DNA of 64,000 nucleotides from Bacillus velezensis. Lineage in GTDB: Bacteria > Bacillota > Bacilli > Bacillales > Bacillaceae. Position 1 is the stretch's first letter; each line of letters starts with the position of its first letter. The translations under genes and the position numbers were made by a program. The DNA is taken from NCBI RefSeq assembly GCF_001461825.1, contig NZ_LLZC01000001.1, positions 62,001 to 126,000 of the forward strand, written 5' to 3'. Positions 7,892 through 17,182 of the stretch are shown in pieces. Below the pieces are notes generated by a model. That model was not told the origin of the DNA and made no database searches. It worked only from the letters and a program-made list of their open reading frames with translations.

Positions 7892-9142
7892 TTACATACT
7901 TTCTGTCCGGGCGGTCTGGTCTGCCGTGACGGGTCCTTTATATTTGAATGCTTTTTCCCACTTGGACACGACGATGCAGGCGACCGCATGGCCGGGCACG
8001 TTGACGCCGGTTCTCGCCATGTCCATGACGCGGTCGACACCGGCAATGATGGCGACGCCTTCCGCGGGGAGACCGACGGCATTCGCTGTCGCCAGAAGCA
8101 CGACGAGTGAGCCTGACGGGACGGCGGCAATGCCTTTGCTTGTCATCACGAGGACAAGCATCATCAGAAGCTGCTGAGAAAGCGGCATCTCCACATGAAA
8201 CGCCTGCGCCAGGAAAATACAGGACACCGATAAATAGAGGCTTGAGCCGTCACAGTTCAGCGATAAACCTGACGGAACCACAAAGGAGACGACCCGCTTC
8301 GGACAGCCGTATTTCTCCATCCGATCCATCAGCTGAGGCAGAATGGTTTCTGTGCTTGTCGTGGAGAAAGCGATCAAAAACAGATCCCAAATCATTTTCA
8401 GCACTTCAAAGTACTTGATTTTAAAGATAAGCCCCACGATCGGAAACAGAACGAAGAGTATCAGGAACAGCCCAAGGAACACAGTGCCGATCAGCTTCAG
8501 CATCGGAAGCAAAAGCGCGATTCCGAATTGCCCGACGGAGGCGGCCATCAGGGCGAGAACGCCGATCGGAGCGGTGACCATCACCATCTGCGTCAGTTTG
8601 AACATAATATTTGCCGTGGATTCGAAGAAACTCATGACAGGTGCGGAGGCTTTGCCGATGCCGGCTGCGGCAACACCGAATAAAATCGCGAAAAAAATGA
8701 CGGCGAGAAGATCGTTTTTCGCCATGACGTCAATGATGTTAACGGGGATAATATCAAGAAGCATTTGTTTCAGGTCGACTACTTTTTCCGTATAGCCGGA
8801 AAGCTCGTGAATATCTTTTTTAGCAAGATGAGAGAGGTTAAGTCCGACTCCCGGCTTCAGCACGTTCGCCAATAACAGACCGAGCGCCAGAACAAGCGTC
8901 GTAATCACTTCGAACCAAATAATCGTTTTGATGCCGAGACTGCCCATTTTTTTCATACTGCCGCTGCCGGCGGCTCCGATGACAATGGTCGAAAACACGA
9001 TCGGCACGACAATCATTTTAATCAGGCGGATAAATCCGTCTCCGACGGGCCGCAGCGCCATCCCGAAATCCGGGAAGAAATGGCCGATCAATGCTCCGAT
9101 GGCTAAAGCGATCAAAATCTGGAATGCGATAAATTTTTTCAA
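7892..9142 (-). CDS. gltP: proton/sodium-glutamate (aspartate) symporter GltP
   Basis: 416 residues, DAACS (dicarboxylate/amino acid:cation symporter) family. About eight membrane helices plus re-entrant loops. The tip motifs are visible: a Ser/Thr-rich stretch FSTTSTETILPQLMD and LNCDGSSLYLSV in place of the NMDGT-type motif, with VMDMARTGVNVPGH near the end holding the substrate-binding Asp, Arg and Asn region. The TTG at 9142 is chosen over the ATG 30 nt upstream because a GGGGG ribosome site lies 6-7 nt before it and the protein then starts like B. subtilis GltP. Convergent with trhO. Confidence 0.93.
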   Translation of the reverse strand: MKKFIAFQILIALAIGALIGHFFPDFGMALRPVGDGFIRLIKMIVVPIVFSTIVIGAAGSGSMKKMGSLGIKTIIWFEVITTLVLALGLLLANVLKPGVGLNLSHLAKKDIHELSGYTEKVVDLKQMLLDIIPVNIIDVMAKNDLLAVIFFAILFGVAAAGIGKASAPVMSFFESTANIMFKLTQMVMVTAPIGVLALMAASVGQFGIALLLPMLKLIGTVFLGLFLILFVLFPIVGLIFKIKYFEVLKMIWDLFLIAFSTTSTETILPQLMDRMEKYGCPKRVVSFVVPSGLSLNCDGSSLYLSVSCIFLAQAFHVEMPLSQQLLMMLVLVMTSKGIAAVPSGSLVVLLATANAVGLPAEGVAIIAGVDRVMDMARTGVNVPGHAVACIVVSKWEKAFKYKGPVTADQTARTESM

Positions 9143-9512
9143 GCGAATCCCCCTTTTACTTGCGCATTTCATACGTAATTCGTGAAGCAGGCGGCAACCA
9201 CCTTCCTATCCGCCATAAATTTGTCACATTATTGACTGTGCGAAAGAAAGGATTGCTTTACATTATGTAAGCGCAATCATTTAATATGACAGAAAGTCCG
9301 CATTGAAAAAAATGAAGGAGAATAAAATAAAGTTAGATTTTCGCTTGAAAATATCAAAAATTGTGATAATTATCCTCTTATAAGTGGTATATTTGATATG
9401 ATACGGTCAACTGCATTCTCATATATCTGTGCATACAAGATTCGGGACAGAGAAAACAGGCAGCTTATAAAAGACTGAAAATTTAAACAATTACAAGAAA
9501 GGTGTGCTTTTG
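9143..9512. other. intergenic region between gltP and ilvK promoters
   Basis: 370 nt, AT-rich, flanked by divergent genes. It must hold both promoters. A TATGAT at 9397-9402 could be a -10 for the aminotransferase gene, but I cannot find a good -35. No open frame with a ribosome site is present. Confidence 0.5.
9469..9483 (+). promoter_or_regulatory. CodY-box-like sequence before ilvK
   Basis: AAAAGACTGAAAATT agrees with the 15-nt CodY consensus AATTTTCWGAAAATT at 11 positions, and lies between any promoter and the start codon of a branched-chain amino acid gene, a typical CodY target. Four mismatches make this tentative. Confidence 0.4.
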
Positions 9513-10580
9513 TTGAATCAACTGATTGAAAGACGTAAGGTCACAGCAAGAAAAGAAAAACCGGATTCCGCTTCATTGGGATTTGGCAAGTACTTCACAG
9601 ATTACATGTTTGTCATGGATTACGAAGAGGAGAGAGGGTGGCATGATCCGAGAATCACACCTTATGAACCGGTCCATCTGGATCCTTCCGCATCGGTTTT
9701 CCATTACGGGCAGGCCGTATTTGAAGGGCTGAAGGCTTACAGGTCAGAAGACGGCCGGGTGTTGATGTTCCGTCCTGACCAAAATATAAAACGGCTGAAT
9801 AAATCGTTACGGCGAATGAGCATGCCGCCTCTTGACGAGAAGCTGGCGCTGGAGGCATTGATACAATTGGTGGAGCTGGAGCAGGAATGGATACCGATAG
9901 AAAAAGGAACCTCTTTATATATCCGTCCGTTTGTGATTGCGACTGAGCCTTCTTTAGGCGTCCGGCCTTCAAAGCGTTACAAGTTCATGGTTGTTTTGAC
10001 GCCTGTCGGTTCGTACTACGGCGATCAGCTGAAACCGATCCGGATTTATGTGGAGGATGAGTATGTGCGTGCCGTCACCGGCGGAGTGGGCGACGTCAAA
10101 ACGTCCGGAAATTATGCGGCCAGCTTACAGGCTCAGCGGAAAGCCGAAGAACTGGGGTATGATCAGGTGCTTTGGCTCGACGGGGTGGAAAAGAAATATG
10201 CCGAAGAGGTAGGAAGTATGAATATCTTTTTCATCATAAACGGAGAGGCCGTAACGCCGTCATTAAACGGAAGCATTCTCGGGGGCATCACACGCGCATC
10301 TGTGATAGAGCTGTTAAAAAGCTGGGGCATCCGTGTCAGGGAAGAACAGGTCGCCATTGATGACATCTATGAGGCTGCGATGAGAGGCGAGGTGTCAGAG
10401 GTATTCGGTACGGGAACCGCGGCCGTCATCTCGCCGGTCGGCGCGCTGCACATTCACGGAGAAACGATTGAGCTGAATAACGGTTTGATCGGTGAAGTGT
10501 CAGAAAGGCTCTATGAAACGATTGCCGGCATCCAAGTCGGGAAGGTGCGGGATTCGTTCAGATGGGTGGTTGAAGTATAA
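9513..10580 (+). CDS. ilvK: branched-chain amino acid aminotransferase
   Basis: 355 residues, PLP fold type IV. It transfers the amino group between leucine, isoleucine or valine and 2-oxoglutarate. Motifs: FHYGQAVFEGLKAYR near 64-78, GVGDVKTSGNYAAS around 192-205 (K196 is the predicted PLP lysine), EEVGSMNIFFIING, and the phosphate-binding end EVFGTGTAAVISPVG. The start is TTG 9513, 8 nt after AAAGGTG; an upstream in-frame GTG at 9504 overlaps that ribosome site. It is the ybgE locus of B. subtilis, monocistronic with a terminator. Confidence 0.9.
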   Translation: MNQLIERRKVTARKEKPDSASLGFGKYFTDYMFVMDYEEERGWHDPRITPYEPVHLDPSASVFHYGQAVFEGLKAYRSEDGRVLMFRPDQNIKRLNKSLRRMSMPPLDEKLALEALIQLVELEQEWIPIEKGTSLYIRPFVIATEPSLGVRPSKRYKFMVVLTPVGSYYGDQLKPIRIYVEDEYVRAVTGGVGDVKTSGNYAASLQAQRKAEELGYDQVLWLDGVEKKYAEEVGSMNIFFIINGEAVTPSLNGSILGGITRASVIELLKSWGIRVREEQVAIDDIYEAAMRGEVSEVFGTGTAAVISPVGALHIHGETIELNNGLIGEVSERLYETIAGIQVGKVRDSFRWVVEV

Positions 10581-10583
10581 ATG

Positions 10584-10617
10584 AAAAAAGAACCCTTGCG
10601 CTGCAGGGTTCTTTTTT
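10584..10617. terminator. bidirectional terminator between ilvK and the mmuP-like gene
   Basis: AAAAAAGAACCC / GGGTTCTTTTTT with a TTGCGCTGCA loop; A/T tracts on both sides serve the convergent genes. Confidence 0.85.
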
Positions 10618-10620
10618 CGG

Positions 10621-12024
10621 TTATTGGGATTTTACGGCTTGCACGCGGGCTCTGCTTTTCCGGTTTTTCAAGTAATAAGCGCTGTAGCAAACGGCCATAA
10701 ATGCAATCCCGCAATAAAGGGCGATGGCCTGGTTCGGATCAAAAGCGATGCCGATACAGGAGGCGAGGCACAGGAGAAAGGCCGCTATCGGTACGGCCGG
10801 ATATCCCGGCGTCCTGTATTTCAAGTCTGAAAGCTGGTGCCCTTCTGTAAGAAACCGTCTTCTGAACAAAAATTGCGATGCGGCGATGCTCATCCACACA
10901 GCCACTACCGCAAATCCTGAGACGGAGACGAGAACAAGATAGACTGTATCCGCTGCAACCACGCTTGACAACAACGACAGAATGCCGCCGATCATACTGA
11001 AGATCAGAGCGTTAAAAGGAATGCCTCTAGAAGTCAGTCTGGCAAAGGCGGGATGAAGCTCCCCTTCTTTAGACAGGGACCACAGCATACGTGATGACGC
11101 GTACAGCCCTGAATTGGCCGCAGACAGAAGCGCTGTTAAAATGACGAAATTCATCAGATCGGCCGCATAAGGCACGCCGACTCTGTCAAATACCGTGACG
11201 AACGGGCTTTCAATCACACCGGCTTCCTTGATGGAGATCATCCCTGACAGCACAAAAATCGTTCCGATAAAGAAAAGCGCCAGCCGCCAGACTGTGGTTT
11301 TAATGGCGCGCGGAACGGTTTTTTCCGGATCGGCGCTTTCCCCTGCGGCGATTCCGATCAATTCCGTCCCTGAAAAAGCGAAGTTTACTGAAAGCATTGT
11401 CATCAGTATCGGGAAAAAGCCATTTGGAAAAAGGCTGCCGCCATCCGTAAAGTTCGACAGCATAGGTGCGGCCTCACCGCTTTTCATCGGGACGATGCCG
11501 AACATCGCCGCTCCGCCCAATAAAATAAACAGTAAGATGGCTAAGACTTTAATGCTTGAGAACCAAAACTCCGATTCAGCAAAAAATTTCACGGAGAAGG
11601 CGTTTAATAAAAAGATGAGAAGAGCGAATACCGCACTCCACATCCAAACTGAAGTATGCGGGAACCAGCGCTGCATGAAAAGCCCGGCCGCCGTGAATTC
11701 AGAGCCCAGCGCCACCGCCCACGTCAGCCAGTACAGCCATGCGACCGTAAAGCCCGTCGCCGGCCCAATATAGGTTTTCGCATAAGTATGGAATGCGCCC
11801 GTCACGGGCATAGCTACTGACAGTTCACCAAGGCAAAGCATGACAAGATAGACGATGCCCGCGCCCAAAAGGTAAGCGAAAATGGTGCCCGCCGGACCCG
11901 CCTGATGAATGGTATACCCAGAGCTTAAAAACAGCCCCGTTCCGATCACACCTCCGAGTGATAGCATAAAGAGGTGTCTGCTTTTCATACTTCTCTGAAA
12001 ATTCGTCTCGTTCTTGTTGTTCAT
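10621..12024 (-). CDS. ybgF: APC-family amino acid permease, probable S-methylmethionine permease
   Basis: 467 residues with about 12 membrane helices, amino acid-polyamine-organocation superfamily. The first helix motif [15 protein letters not shown] is typical. The next gene upstream on the same strand encodes a homocysteine S-methyltransferase. In E. coli mmuP-mmuM encode S-methylmethionine permease and this methyltransferase, so S-methylmethionine is the likely substrate; that is inference from context. The start is ATG 12024, which begins [19 protein letters not shown], with a weak site (GGAA). The long upstream extension of the frame crosses a terminator and the end of the neighbour and is not coding. 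A separate promoter and leader lie just before it. Confidence 0.85.
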   Translation of the reverse strand: MNNKNETNFQRSMKSRHLFMLSLGGVIGTGLFLSSGYTIHQAGPAGTIFAYLLGAGIVYLVMLCLGELSVAMPVTGAFHTYAKTYIGPATGFTVAWLYWLTWAVALGSEFTAAGLFMQRWFPHTSVWMWSAVFALLIFLLNAFSVKFFAESEFWFSSIKVLAILLFILLGGAAMFGIVPMKSGEAAPMLSNFTDGGSLFPNGFFPILMTMLSVNFAFSGTELIGIAAGESADPEKTVPRAIKTTVWRLALFFIGTIFVLSGMISIKEAGVIESPFVTVFDRVGVPYAADLMNFVILTALLSAANSGLYASSRMLWSLSKEGELHPAFARLTSRGIPFNALIFSMIGGILSLLSSVVAADTVYLVLVSVSGFAVVAVWMSIAASQFLFRRRFLTEGHQLSDLKYRTPGYPAVPIAAFLLCLASCIGIAFDPNQAIALYCGIAFMAVCYSAYYLKNRKSRARVQAVKSQ

Positions 12025-12057
12025 TGTTTTCCAACTTTCTGCGAGGGCCGTTCTAAT

Positions 12058-12090
12058 AAAAAATCTCATGCCGGCGAACGGCACGAGATT
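12058..12090 (-). terminator. terminator-like hairpin in the leader of the mmuP-like gene
   Basis: On the minus strand the arms AATCTCGTGCCG and CGGCATGAGATT close on a TTCG-type loop, followed at once by TTTTTT. It ends about 34 nt before the permease start codon, between a promoter and the gene it should serve, the position of an attenuator. A second CCGG-TTCG-CCGG hairpin precedes it. Confidence 0.65.
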
Positions 12091-12112
12091 CCGGCGAACC
12101 GGCTTTTTGAAT

Positions 12113-12141
12113 AGAATATACAAACTATTCCGATTAGTCAA
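12113..12141 (-). promoter_or_regulatory. promoter and operator-like palindrome before the mmuP-like gene
   Basis: Minus strand: -35 TTGACT (12136-12141), 17-nt spacer, -10 TATTCT (12113-12118). The -35 overlaps the mmuM stop codon. An inverted repeat GAATAG-N10-CTATTC (12109-12130) covers the -10, a usual place for a repressor site. Confidence 0.55.
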
Positions 12142-13085
12142 GTTGTTTTTAAGGTCTTGGCCCAATCGGCAATGGCCTGAATGTCCGCAGGTTTCGTCCG
12201 GCAGCAGCCTCCGATCAGGCTCACGCCGTTTTCGTACCAGCTTTGCGCGCTTTTTCCGAAATGGTTTTCGCACGCTGCGCCTTTCCAGGTTTTTGTCACT
12301 GGGTCATATTGTTCGCCGGAGTTCGGATAGGCGATAATCGGTTTGGATGCTGACCGTTTGATTTCTTCTATCAGCGGCGGAATATGTTCAATCGGTGTGC
12401 AGTTGATGCCGATCGCTGCGATTTGGCTGCAGGAGTCAAGCAGGGCCGCGCATTCGGAAATAGGCGTGCCTTCGCTGATATGCCGTCCGTCTTTGGCGCT
12501 GAAGCTGATCCATGCATAAGTGCCGGGGAATTCCTCCAGCAGCCTTGTGATCGCTTTTGCTTCTGACAGGCACGGAATGGTCTCGCAGGCCAAAAGATCG
12601 GCGCCGGATTCTATGAGAGCTTTCATCCGGGGGCGGTGAAAGCTGATCAGCTCATCCTCCGTCAGTCCGTAATGCCCGCGATATTCTGAGCCGTCAGCGA
12701 GGCTCGCGCCGTAAGGTCCGATAGAAGCGGCGACCAAAGGTTTGGGCCGGTGTAAACGGTTTTCTTCATGCGCCCAAAATTCATCGCGTGCATGTGCGGC
12801 AAGTTCAACAGATGTCTGAATGAGACGTATCGCATCGGCTTCAGGGATGCCGCGCGCTGCAAATCCTTCGATTGTCGATTGATAACTGGCGGTGATCGCG
12901 CAATCAGCGCCGGCGGCAAAATATTCTGCATGCACCTGTTTGATCAGTTCTGGTCTCTCCAAAAGAATTTTGGCCGACCACAGATCGTCATGTAAATCAC
13001 AGCCCATCCGCTCAAGCTCGGTTGCCATCGCGCCGTCTATGATCATTACCGGGTATTCATTTAATATTTGTGTAATGGGATTCAT
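12138..13085 (-). CDS. mmuM: homocysteine S-methyltransferase
   Basis: 315 residues. It makes methionine from homocysteine using S-methylmethionine (or S-adenosylmethionine). A TIM-barrel homocysteine-binding domain with the three zinc cysteines visible: GINCTP near residue 227 and GGCCRT near 293. The N-terminus [14 protein letters not shown] is the family start. ATG 13085 follows AAAGGAAGG. Known as ybgG in B. subtilis; it is followed on the same strand by the permease gene. Confidence 0.92.
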   Translation of the reverse strand: MNPITQILNEYPVMIIDGAMATELERMGCDLHDDLWSAKILLERPELIKQVHAEYFAAGADCAITASYQSTIEGFAARGIPEADAIRLIQTSVELAAHARDEFWAHEENRLHRPKPLVAASIGPYGASLADGSEYRGHYGLTEDELISFHRPRMKALIESGADLLACETIPCLSEAKAITRLLEEFPGTYAWISFSAKDGRHISEGTPISECAALLDSCSQIAAIGINCTPIEHIPPLIEEIKRSASKPIIAYPNSGEQYDPVTKTWKGAACENHFGKSAQSWYENGVSLIGGCCRTKPADIQAIADWAKTLKTT

Positions 13086-13162
13086 AGGCCTTCCTTTCTG
13101 ACTTTACTGAAAATATATAAAAAGGGTAATGGACGCTTTTCTCTTTGTCAATGAACCGGCAG

Positions 13163-13199
13163 AAAAAAGGTGTTCAGGACGCTGCCCGAACACCTTTTG
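13163..13199 (-). terminator. terminator after glnT
   Basis: Minus strand arms AAAAGGTGTTC / GAACACCTTTTTT around a GGGCAGCGTCCT-type loop. Confidence 0.8.
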
Positions 13200-13200
13200 T

Positions 13201-14637
13201 TTAGGAAATGTGTTTGCCTTTCGCACTTTTCGCGATGTCTGAATACTCCCAGCATTCGATCCCGTCATCATCAGGGAGCACATCTCTGTAAAAGACGGGG
13301 TCCTTTCCGGCTTTCTTTTGCCGGACATAATCGCTCAAAGCGGCAAACGCTTTTTTCGACAGAAGGAAAATCGCGATTAAGTTCACGACCACCATTAAGC
13401 CCATGAACAAGTCAGCCATATCCCACACAAGCTGGACTTTGGAAATACAGCCGAACAGTACCATTCCGAGCACGCAGATGCGGTAAATGAACAGCCATTT
13501 TTTGTTCTGGCTTAAAAATCCGATATTGGTTTCTCCGTAATAATAGTTGCCCATCAGAGCGCTGAAGCCGAACAAAAGCATTAAGACGGCAAGGAAACCT
13601 GACGCCCACGCGCCGACATGGTCGCTCAAGGCGGCCTGAGAAAGCGCGATGCCGCTCAGGCCCGGCTGCTGATAAGCGTCTGAAAATAAAATGATAAGCG
13701 CCGTGCTTGTACAAATGACAAGCGTATCCGTCAGGACGCCGAATGCCTGAATGAGCCCCTGTTTCACCGGGTGGCTCGTCGTAGCTGTCGCCGCCGCGTT
13801 CGGAGCGCTTCCCATACCCGCTTCATTTGAGAAAATCCCGCGTCTTACACCTTGCATCAAGGCCGCACCTAAAGCGCCGCCCGCTGCCTGATCAATGCCG
13901 AACGCATTTTTTACGATTAGCGACAGAACGCCGGGCAATTGGGTGATGTTCGTCAGAATGACAAAGAAAGCGACACCGATATATAAAACGGCCAAAACGA
14001 CTACGATGTATTCCGCCATTTTCGCAATTCGTTTGACGCCGCCGAAAATCACGCCGCCGAAAACCAAGATTAACATAATGCCCAATGTAAGCCGGCTGGT
14101 GCCGAACGCGTTTTGAAAGGCGACGCTGATCGTATTGGATTGAACGGAATTAAAAACAACTCCGAATGACAGTGTGATTAATACGGCGAACAGCGCGCCC
14201 ATCCAGCGTTTCTTCAGGCCCTTTTCCATGTAATAGGCCGGGCCCCCGCGGAATCCGTTTTGATCTTTTACTTTATAAATTTGGGCCAGCGTGCTTTCAA
14301 CAAAGCTTGAAGCCGAACCGATGACTGCGATAATCCACATCCAGAAAATAGCGCCCGGACCGCCGAGTGCGATCGCAATGGCGATTCCGGTAATATTCCC
14401 GGTTCCGACACGCGCCGCCATACTGATGCAAAATGCCTGAAACGGGGAAATGCTGTTTTTTGTCCGGGCGGCCGCGCCTTCCTTCAAAACCCGGATCATT
14501 TCCTTCAGCATGCGGACTTGCAGACCCTTTGATCTGAACGTAAAAAACAGTCCCAGAGAAAGAAGCAGTACGATTAACAGTTTTGACCATAAAAAATCAT
14601 TTGCCGAGCCGATTACATTTTCAAGGAATTCCTGCAT
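13201..14637 (-). CDS. glnT: glutamine/alanine:sodium symporter GlnT
   Basis: 478 residues, AGCS (alanine or glycine:cation symporter) family, about 11 membrane helices. Family motifs: GPGAIFWMWIIAVIGSASSFVESTLAQ near 105-130, GFRGGPAYYMEKGL near 143, and FSNEAGMGSAPNAAATA near 275. In B. subtilis this gene (ybgH) imports glutamine and is co-transcribed behind the glutaminase gene glsA, 24 nt upstream here, under GlnK-GlnL control. ATG 14637 follows AGAGGTG. Confidence 0.9.
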   Translation of the reverse strand: MQEFLENVIGSANDFLWSKLLIVLLLSLGLFFTFRSKGLQVRMLKEMIRVLKEGAAARTKNSISPFQAFCISMAARVGTGNITGIAIAIALGGPGAIFWMWIIAVIGSASSFVESTLAQIYKVKDQNGFRGGPAYYMEKGLKKRWMGALFAVLITLSFGVVFNSVQSNTISVAFQNAFGTSRLTLGIMLILVFGGVIFGGVKRIAKMAEYIVVVLAVLYIGVAFFVILTNITQLPGVLSLIVKNAFGIDQAAGGALGAALMQGVRRGIFSNEAGMGSAPNAAATATTSHPVKQGLIQAFGVLTDTLVICTSTALIILFSDAYQQPGLSGIALSQAALSDHVGAWASGFLAVLMLLFGFSALMGNYYYGETNIGFLSQNKKWLFIYRICVLGMVLFGCISKVQLVWDMADLFMGLMVVVNLIAIFLLSKKAFAALSDYVRQKKAGKDPVFYRDVLPDDDGIECWEYSDIAKSAKGKHIS

Positions 14638-14661
14638 CCAATCACCTCTTGGTTCGTTTGA

Positions 14662-15645
14662 TTAAAAAATACTGAGCTCCCACTCCTGTGCGATATGTTT
14701 CAGCAGCATGCCGCCGGTCAGGCTGTTGCCGTATTCATCAATGGCCGGACCGTAAATGCCGATGCCGCAGCCGTTATGAAAAGGCTGTTCTCTTCTGGCG
14801 CTTGGGGGAACCAATGCCATAATGCCGCCGGATACCCCGCTTTTGGCCGGGACGCCGACGAAAGCCGCATATTTGCCTGACGCATTGTACATCCCGCACG
14901 TCAGCATCAGGGCTTTGGCGAGTTTCGCGACATCTTTCGGAATGACCTGTTCCCGTCGGATCGGATGGTAGCCGTCATGCGCAAGTATCAATCCGATTAA
15001 AGCGATGTCCTCGGTTGTACCCTCCATGGCGCACTGCTTTAAATACACTTCAAGCGTTTCTTCCACATCCGCCTCGAGAAAGTTCGTTTCTTTTAAATAG
15101 TAGGCGAGCGCTCTGTTCCGATGCGCGGTCTGCCATTCAGAACGGAAGACCTCCTCGTGAATGTGAGGGCGTTTTCCTATTAATTTTTCAAAAACGGAAA
15201 ATAGATATTCTAATTTATCATGCGCCGTTTCACCCGGAAGCAGCGAGGCGACGGTAATGGCGCCGGCATTGATCATCGGGTTGAAGGGCTTCCCGGGTTT
15301 ATGGATTTCAAGCCGAATGATAGAATTAAACGCATCACCCGTCGGTTCCACGTCCACACGATCCAGCACGTAAGAAATGCCTCTGTTCATGCAGGCGGCA
15401 ATAAAGCTGATGACTTTTGAGATGCTCTGCAATGTGAACGGGACATTCCATTCACCGGCATGAATCATTGAGCCATCCGGCTCTAATATGCAAATGCCCA
15501 GCTGAGAGTCGTTGATTTCTCCGAGGGCGGGTATATAATTTGCGCTTTTTCCATTGACGGAAAACGGTCGGTAATGCTCGACCCAATCTTGTAAAAGTGA
15601 AGCCAGTTCCTCTTTTTCAAGGCGCTCTCTGACCATATCTTTCAT
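14662..15645 (-). CDS. glsA: glutaminase GlsA
   Basis: 327 residues, serine-dependent beta-lactamase-fold glutaminase. It hydrolyses glutamine to glutamate and ammonia. The catalytic SxxK is SISK, S74-K77. Other family motifs: YIPALGEIN (38-45), NPMINAGAITV near 140, ESEWQ-type region replaced by FRSEWQTAHRNRALAYYLK, and a C-terminal GIYGPAIDEYGNS. ATG 15645 follows AGGAGGAA. First gene of the glsA-glnT operon, divergent from glnK-glnL with a GlnL box and a cre-like site between. Confidence 0.93.
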   Translation of the reverse strand: MKDMVRERLEKEELASLLQDWVEHYRPFSVNGKSANYIPALGEINDSQLGICILEPDGSMIHAGEWNVPFTLQSISKVISFIAACMNRGISYVLDRVDVEPTGDAFNSIIRLEIHKPGKPFNPMINAGAITVASLLPGETAHDKLEYLFSVFEKLIGKRPHIHEEVFRSEWQTAHRNRALAYYLKETNFLEADVEETLEVYLKQCAMEGTTEDIALIGLILAHDGYHPIRREQVIPKDVAKLAKALMLTCGMYNASGKYAAFVGVPAKSGVSGGIMALVPPSARREQPFHNGCGIGIYGPAIDEYGNSLTGGMLLKHIAQEWELSIF

Positions 15646-15692
15646 AACATTCCTCCTCTATTGCAAGCCTGTCCGAAGCGGAAACCGGTCTT

Positions 15693-15706
15693 GGAAAACG
15701 TTTTCA
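15693..15706. promoter_or_regulatory. cre-like site upstream of glsA
   Basis: GGAAAACGTTTTCA matches the CcpA operator consensus TGWAANCGNTNWCA at 13 of 14 positions. It lies about 50 nt before the glsA start, downstream of the probable promoter, where bound CcpA would block transcription. Confidence 0.6.
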
Positions 15707-15753
15707 AAAATAGCGTGTTCCATGTTAATGTATAATGACATCTACAGAATCAT

Positions 15754-15769
15754 ACAAAATACGACAAAA
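15754..15769 (-). promoter_or_regulatory. GlnL-type double box upstream of glsA-glnT
   Basis: On the minus strand TTTTGT-CGTA-TTTTGT, the exact TTTTGT-N4-TTTTGT direct repeat described for the GlnL (YcbB) response regulator in B. subtilis. It lies upstream of the glsA promoter region, and the regulator is encoded by the divergent operon. Confidence 0.75.
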
Positions 15770-15888
15770 TCATTCTTAAAATAAGCCGATAGATTTATAA
15801 ATCAGCCGGAGTGTCCCGCCATTCGGGTCTAAAGAAATTTGCGGACTGTATCGGTCTTGTTCAAAATAGACAGAAGAAGGAAGTGATT

Positions 15889-17181
15889 ATGATCAGGCTC
15901 GACTATTTACTGAAAAAAGACGGCTATCTTTTCGCCCTTATGCTGATCACCGTGCCGCTGGCGGGGGAACTGAAATTTTACCCCCTGAATGAGGTATATC
16001 GGATCAGCTTCGGCGCCCCGGCTTTTTTCTTTTTTCTGCTGCTGCTTCGGCATGTGCCGGCAGTATTGTCAGGGCTGTTGACAGGTGCAGCCGTTGTGGC
16101 ATTCCGGATCGGCCTGGCGTGCTGGGGAGGAGAGCATGCCGGCTTTACGGAGGCTTTTTTCAGCCAATATCCCAGTTTCTTTTTTTACTTTACATATGCC
16201 TGCTTGTTTTATGTGCTGAAGGTCAGGCTTTTTTGGGATCGGCCGCTGATGATCGGGTTTCTCGGTTTTCTCATTGAAATTGCGTCCGATGCCGTTGAAA
16301 TGACGGTTCAGTTTTCCGGCGGCCGGCAGATTATGATGCCGGACAAGCTGGCGGATATTGCGGTTATCGCTGTTTCTCACACATTTATTGTGCTGAGTTT
16401 TTTCAACGTGATGAAGCTGCACGAATCTCAGGTCAGGGAAAAACAAACGAGAAAGCAGCATGAGCACATGCTGATGATTGTGTCTAACTTATATGAAGAA
16501 ACGATTCATTTGAAAAAAACGCTGAAAACGACGGAGCATGTGACGAAAGAATCCTATCAGCTATATCGGGAAATGAGCGGGAACGACCGGGAGCTCGGGA
16601 GCCGAATGCTGCGCCTTGCGGGAGAAATTCATGAAGTGAAAAAAGACAATCAGCGAATATTCGCCGGCCTGTCGAAGCTGATTTCCAATGAGAGATTCCG
16701 GGATTACATGAATGCCGCCGCTCTGGTCGGCATCGTCATCCGAATCAATGAAAAATACGCCGAATCTTTAGGCAAGGACATTCAATTCCGGAGCGTGATT
16801 GAAGGAGAGCATCCCGATTATCACGTCTTTACCGTCTTGTCGATCTTAAATAATCTGACCGCCAATGCCGTCGAAGCCATGGGTGACAGGGGTGAGATCC
16901 GCCTCGCGCTGCGCAGGGCGGAGAGGGAGATGGCCGAATTTGAGGCGGAAGATGACGGTCCCGGCATTCCGGAAAAAATCGGAGAGGTCGTTTATGATCC
17001 CGGATTTACGTCCAAATACGATGAATTCGGCACACCTTCAACGGGCATCGGGCTTACTTACGTGAAGGAAATCGTAACTGAACTTGACGGAGACATTTCC
17101 TTTCATAACAAGCCAAAAGGCGTCATATTTACGATTAAACTGCCGGTGAAGCATTTGATTGCAGAAAGGATGAACTCATAA
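15889..17181 (+). CDS. glnK: glutamine-sensing histidine kinase GlnK
   Basis: 430 residues. About six N-terminal membrane helices (to about residue 180), a coiled-coil linker, then a DHp-like region and an HATPase domain. The N box is NNLTANAVEAMGD, followed by EDDGPGIPEKIGEVVYDPGF and GIGLTYVKEIVTELDGDI. The phospho-acceptor region is of the citrate/DcuS-like or SPOB type, with no classic H-E/D-x-x-N/T box that I can be sure of. ATG 15889 follows AAGAAGGAAG; the frame extends further up without a ribosome site. It pairs with glnL, which begins 1 nt after its stop. Known as ycbA in B. subtilis. Confidence 0.9.
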   Translation: MIRLDYLLKKDGYLFALMLITVPLAGELKFYPLNEVYRISFGAPAFFFFLLLLRHVPAVLSGLLTGAAVVAFRIGLACWGGEHAGFTEAFFSQYPSFFFYFTYACLFYVLKVRLFWDRPLMIGFLGFLIEIASDAVEMTVQFSGGRQIMMPDKLADIAVIAVSHTFIVLSFFNVMKLHESQVREKQTRKQHEHMLMIVSNLYEETIHLKKTLKTTEHVTKESYQLYREMSGNDRELGSRMLRLAGEIHEVKKDNQRIFAGLSKLISNERFRDYMNAAALVGIVIRINEKYAESLGKDIQFRSVIEGEHPDYHVFTVLSILNNLTANAVEAMGDRGEIRLALRRAEREMAEFEAEDDGPGIPEKIGEVVYDPGFTSKYDEFGTPSTGIGLTYVKEIVTELDGDISFHNKPKGVIFTIKLPVKHLIAERMNS

Positions 17182-17182
17182 T

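Noticed and set aside
11195..11773. 192-codon open frame opposite the mmuP-like permease gene
   Set aside because: A shadow of a membrane-protein gene; composition is low-complexity (Ala, Ile, Lys, Pro) and no start signal is present.
12025..12110. S-box or T-box riboswitch before the mmuP-like gene
   Set aside because: The leader is too short and lacks the S-box core and the T-box sequence; a simple terminator leader is all I can support.
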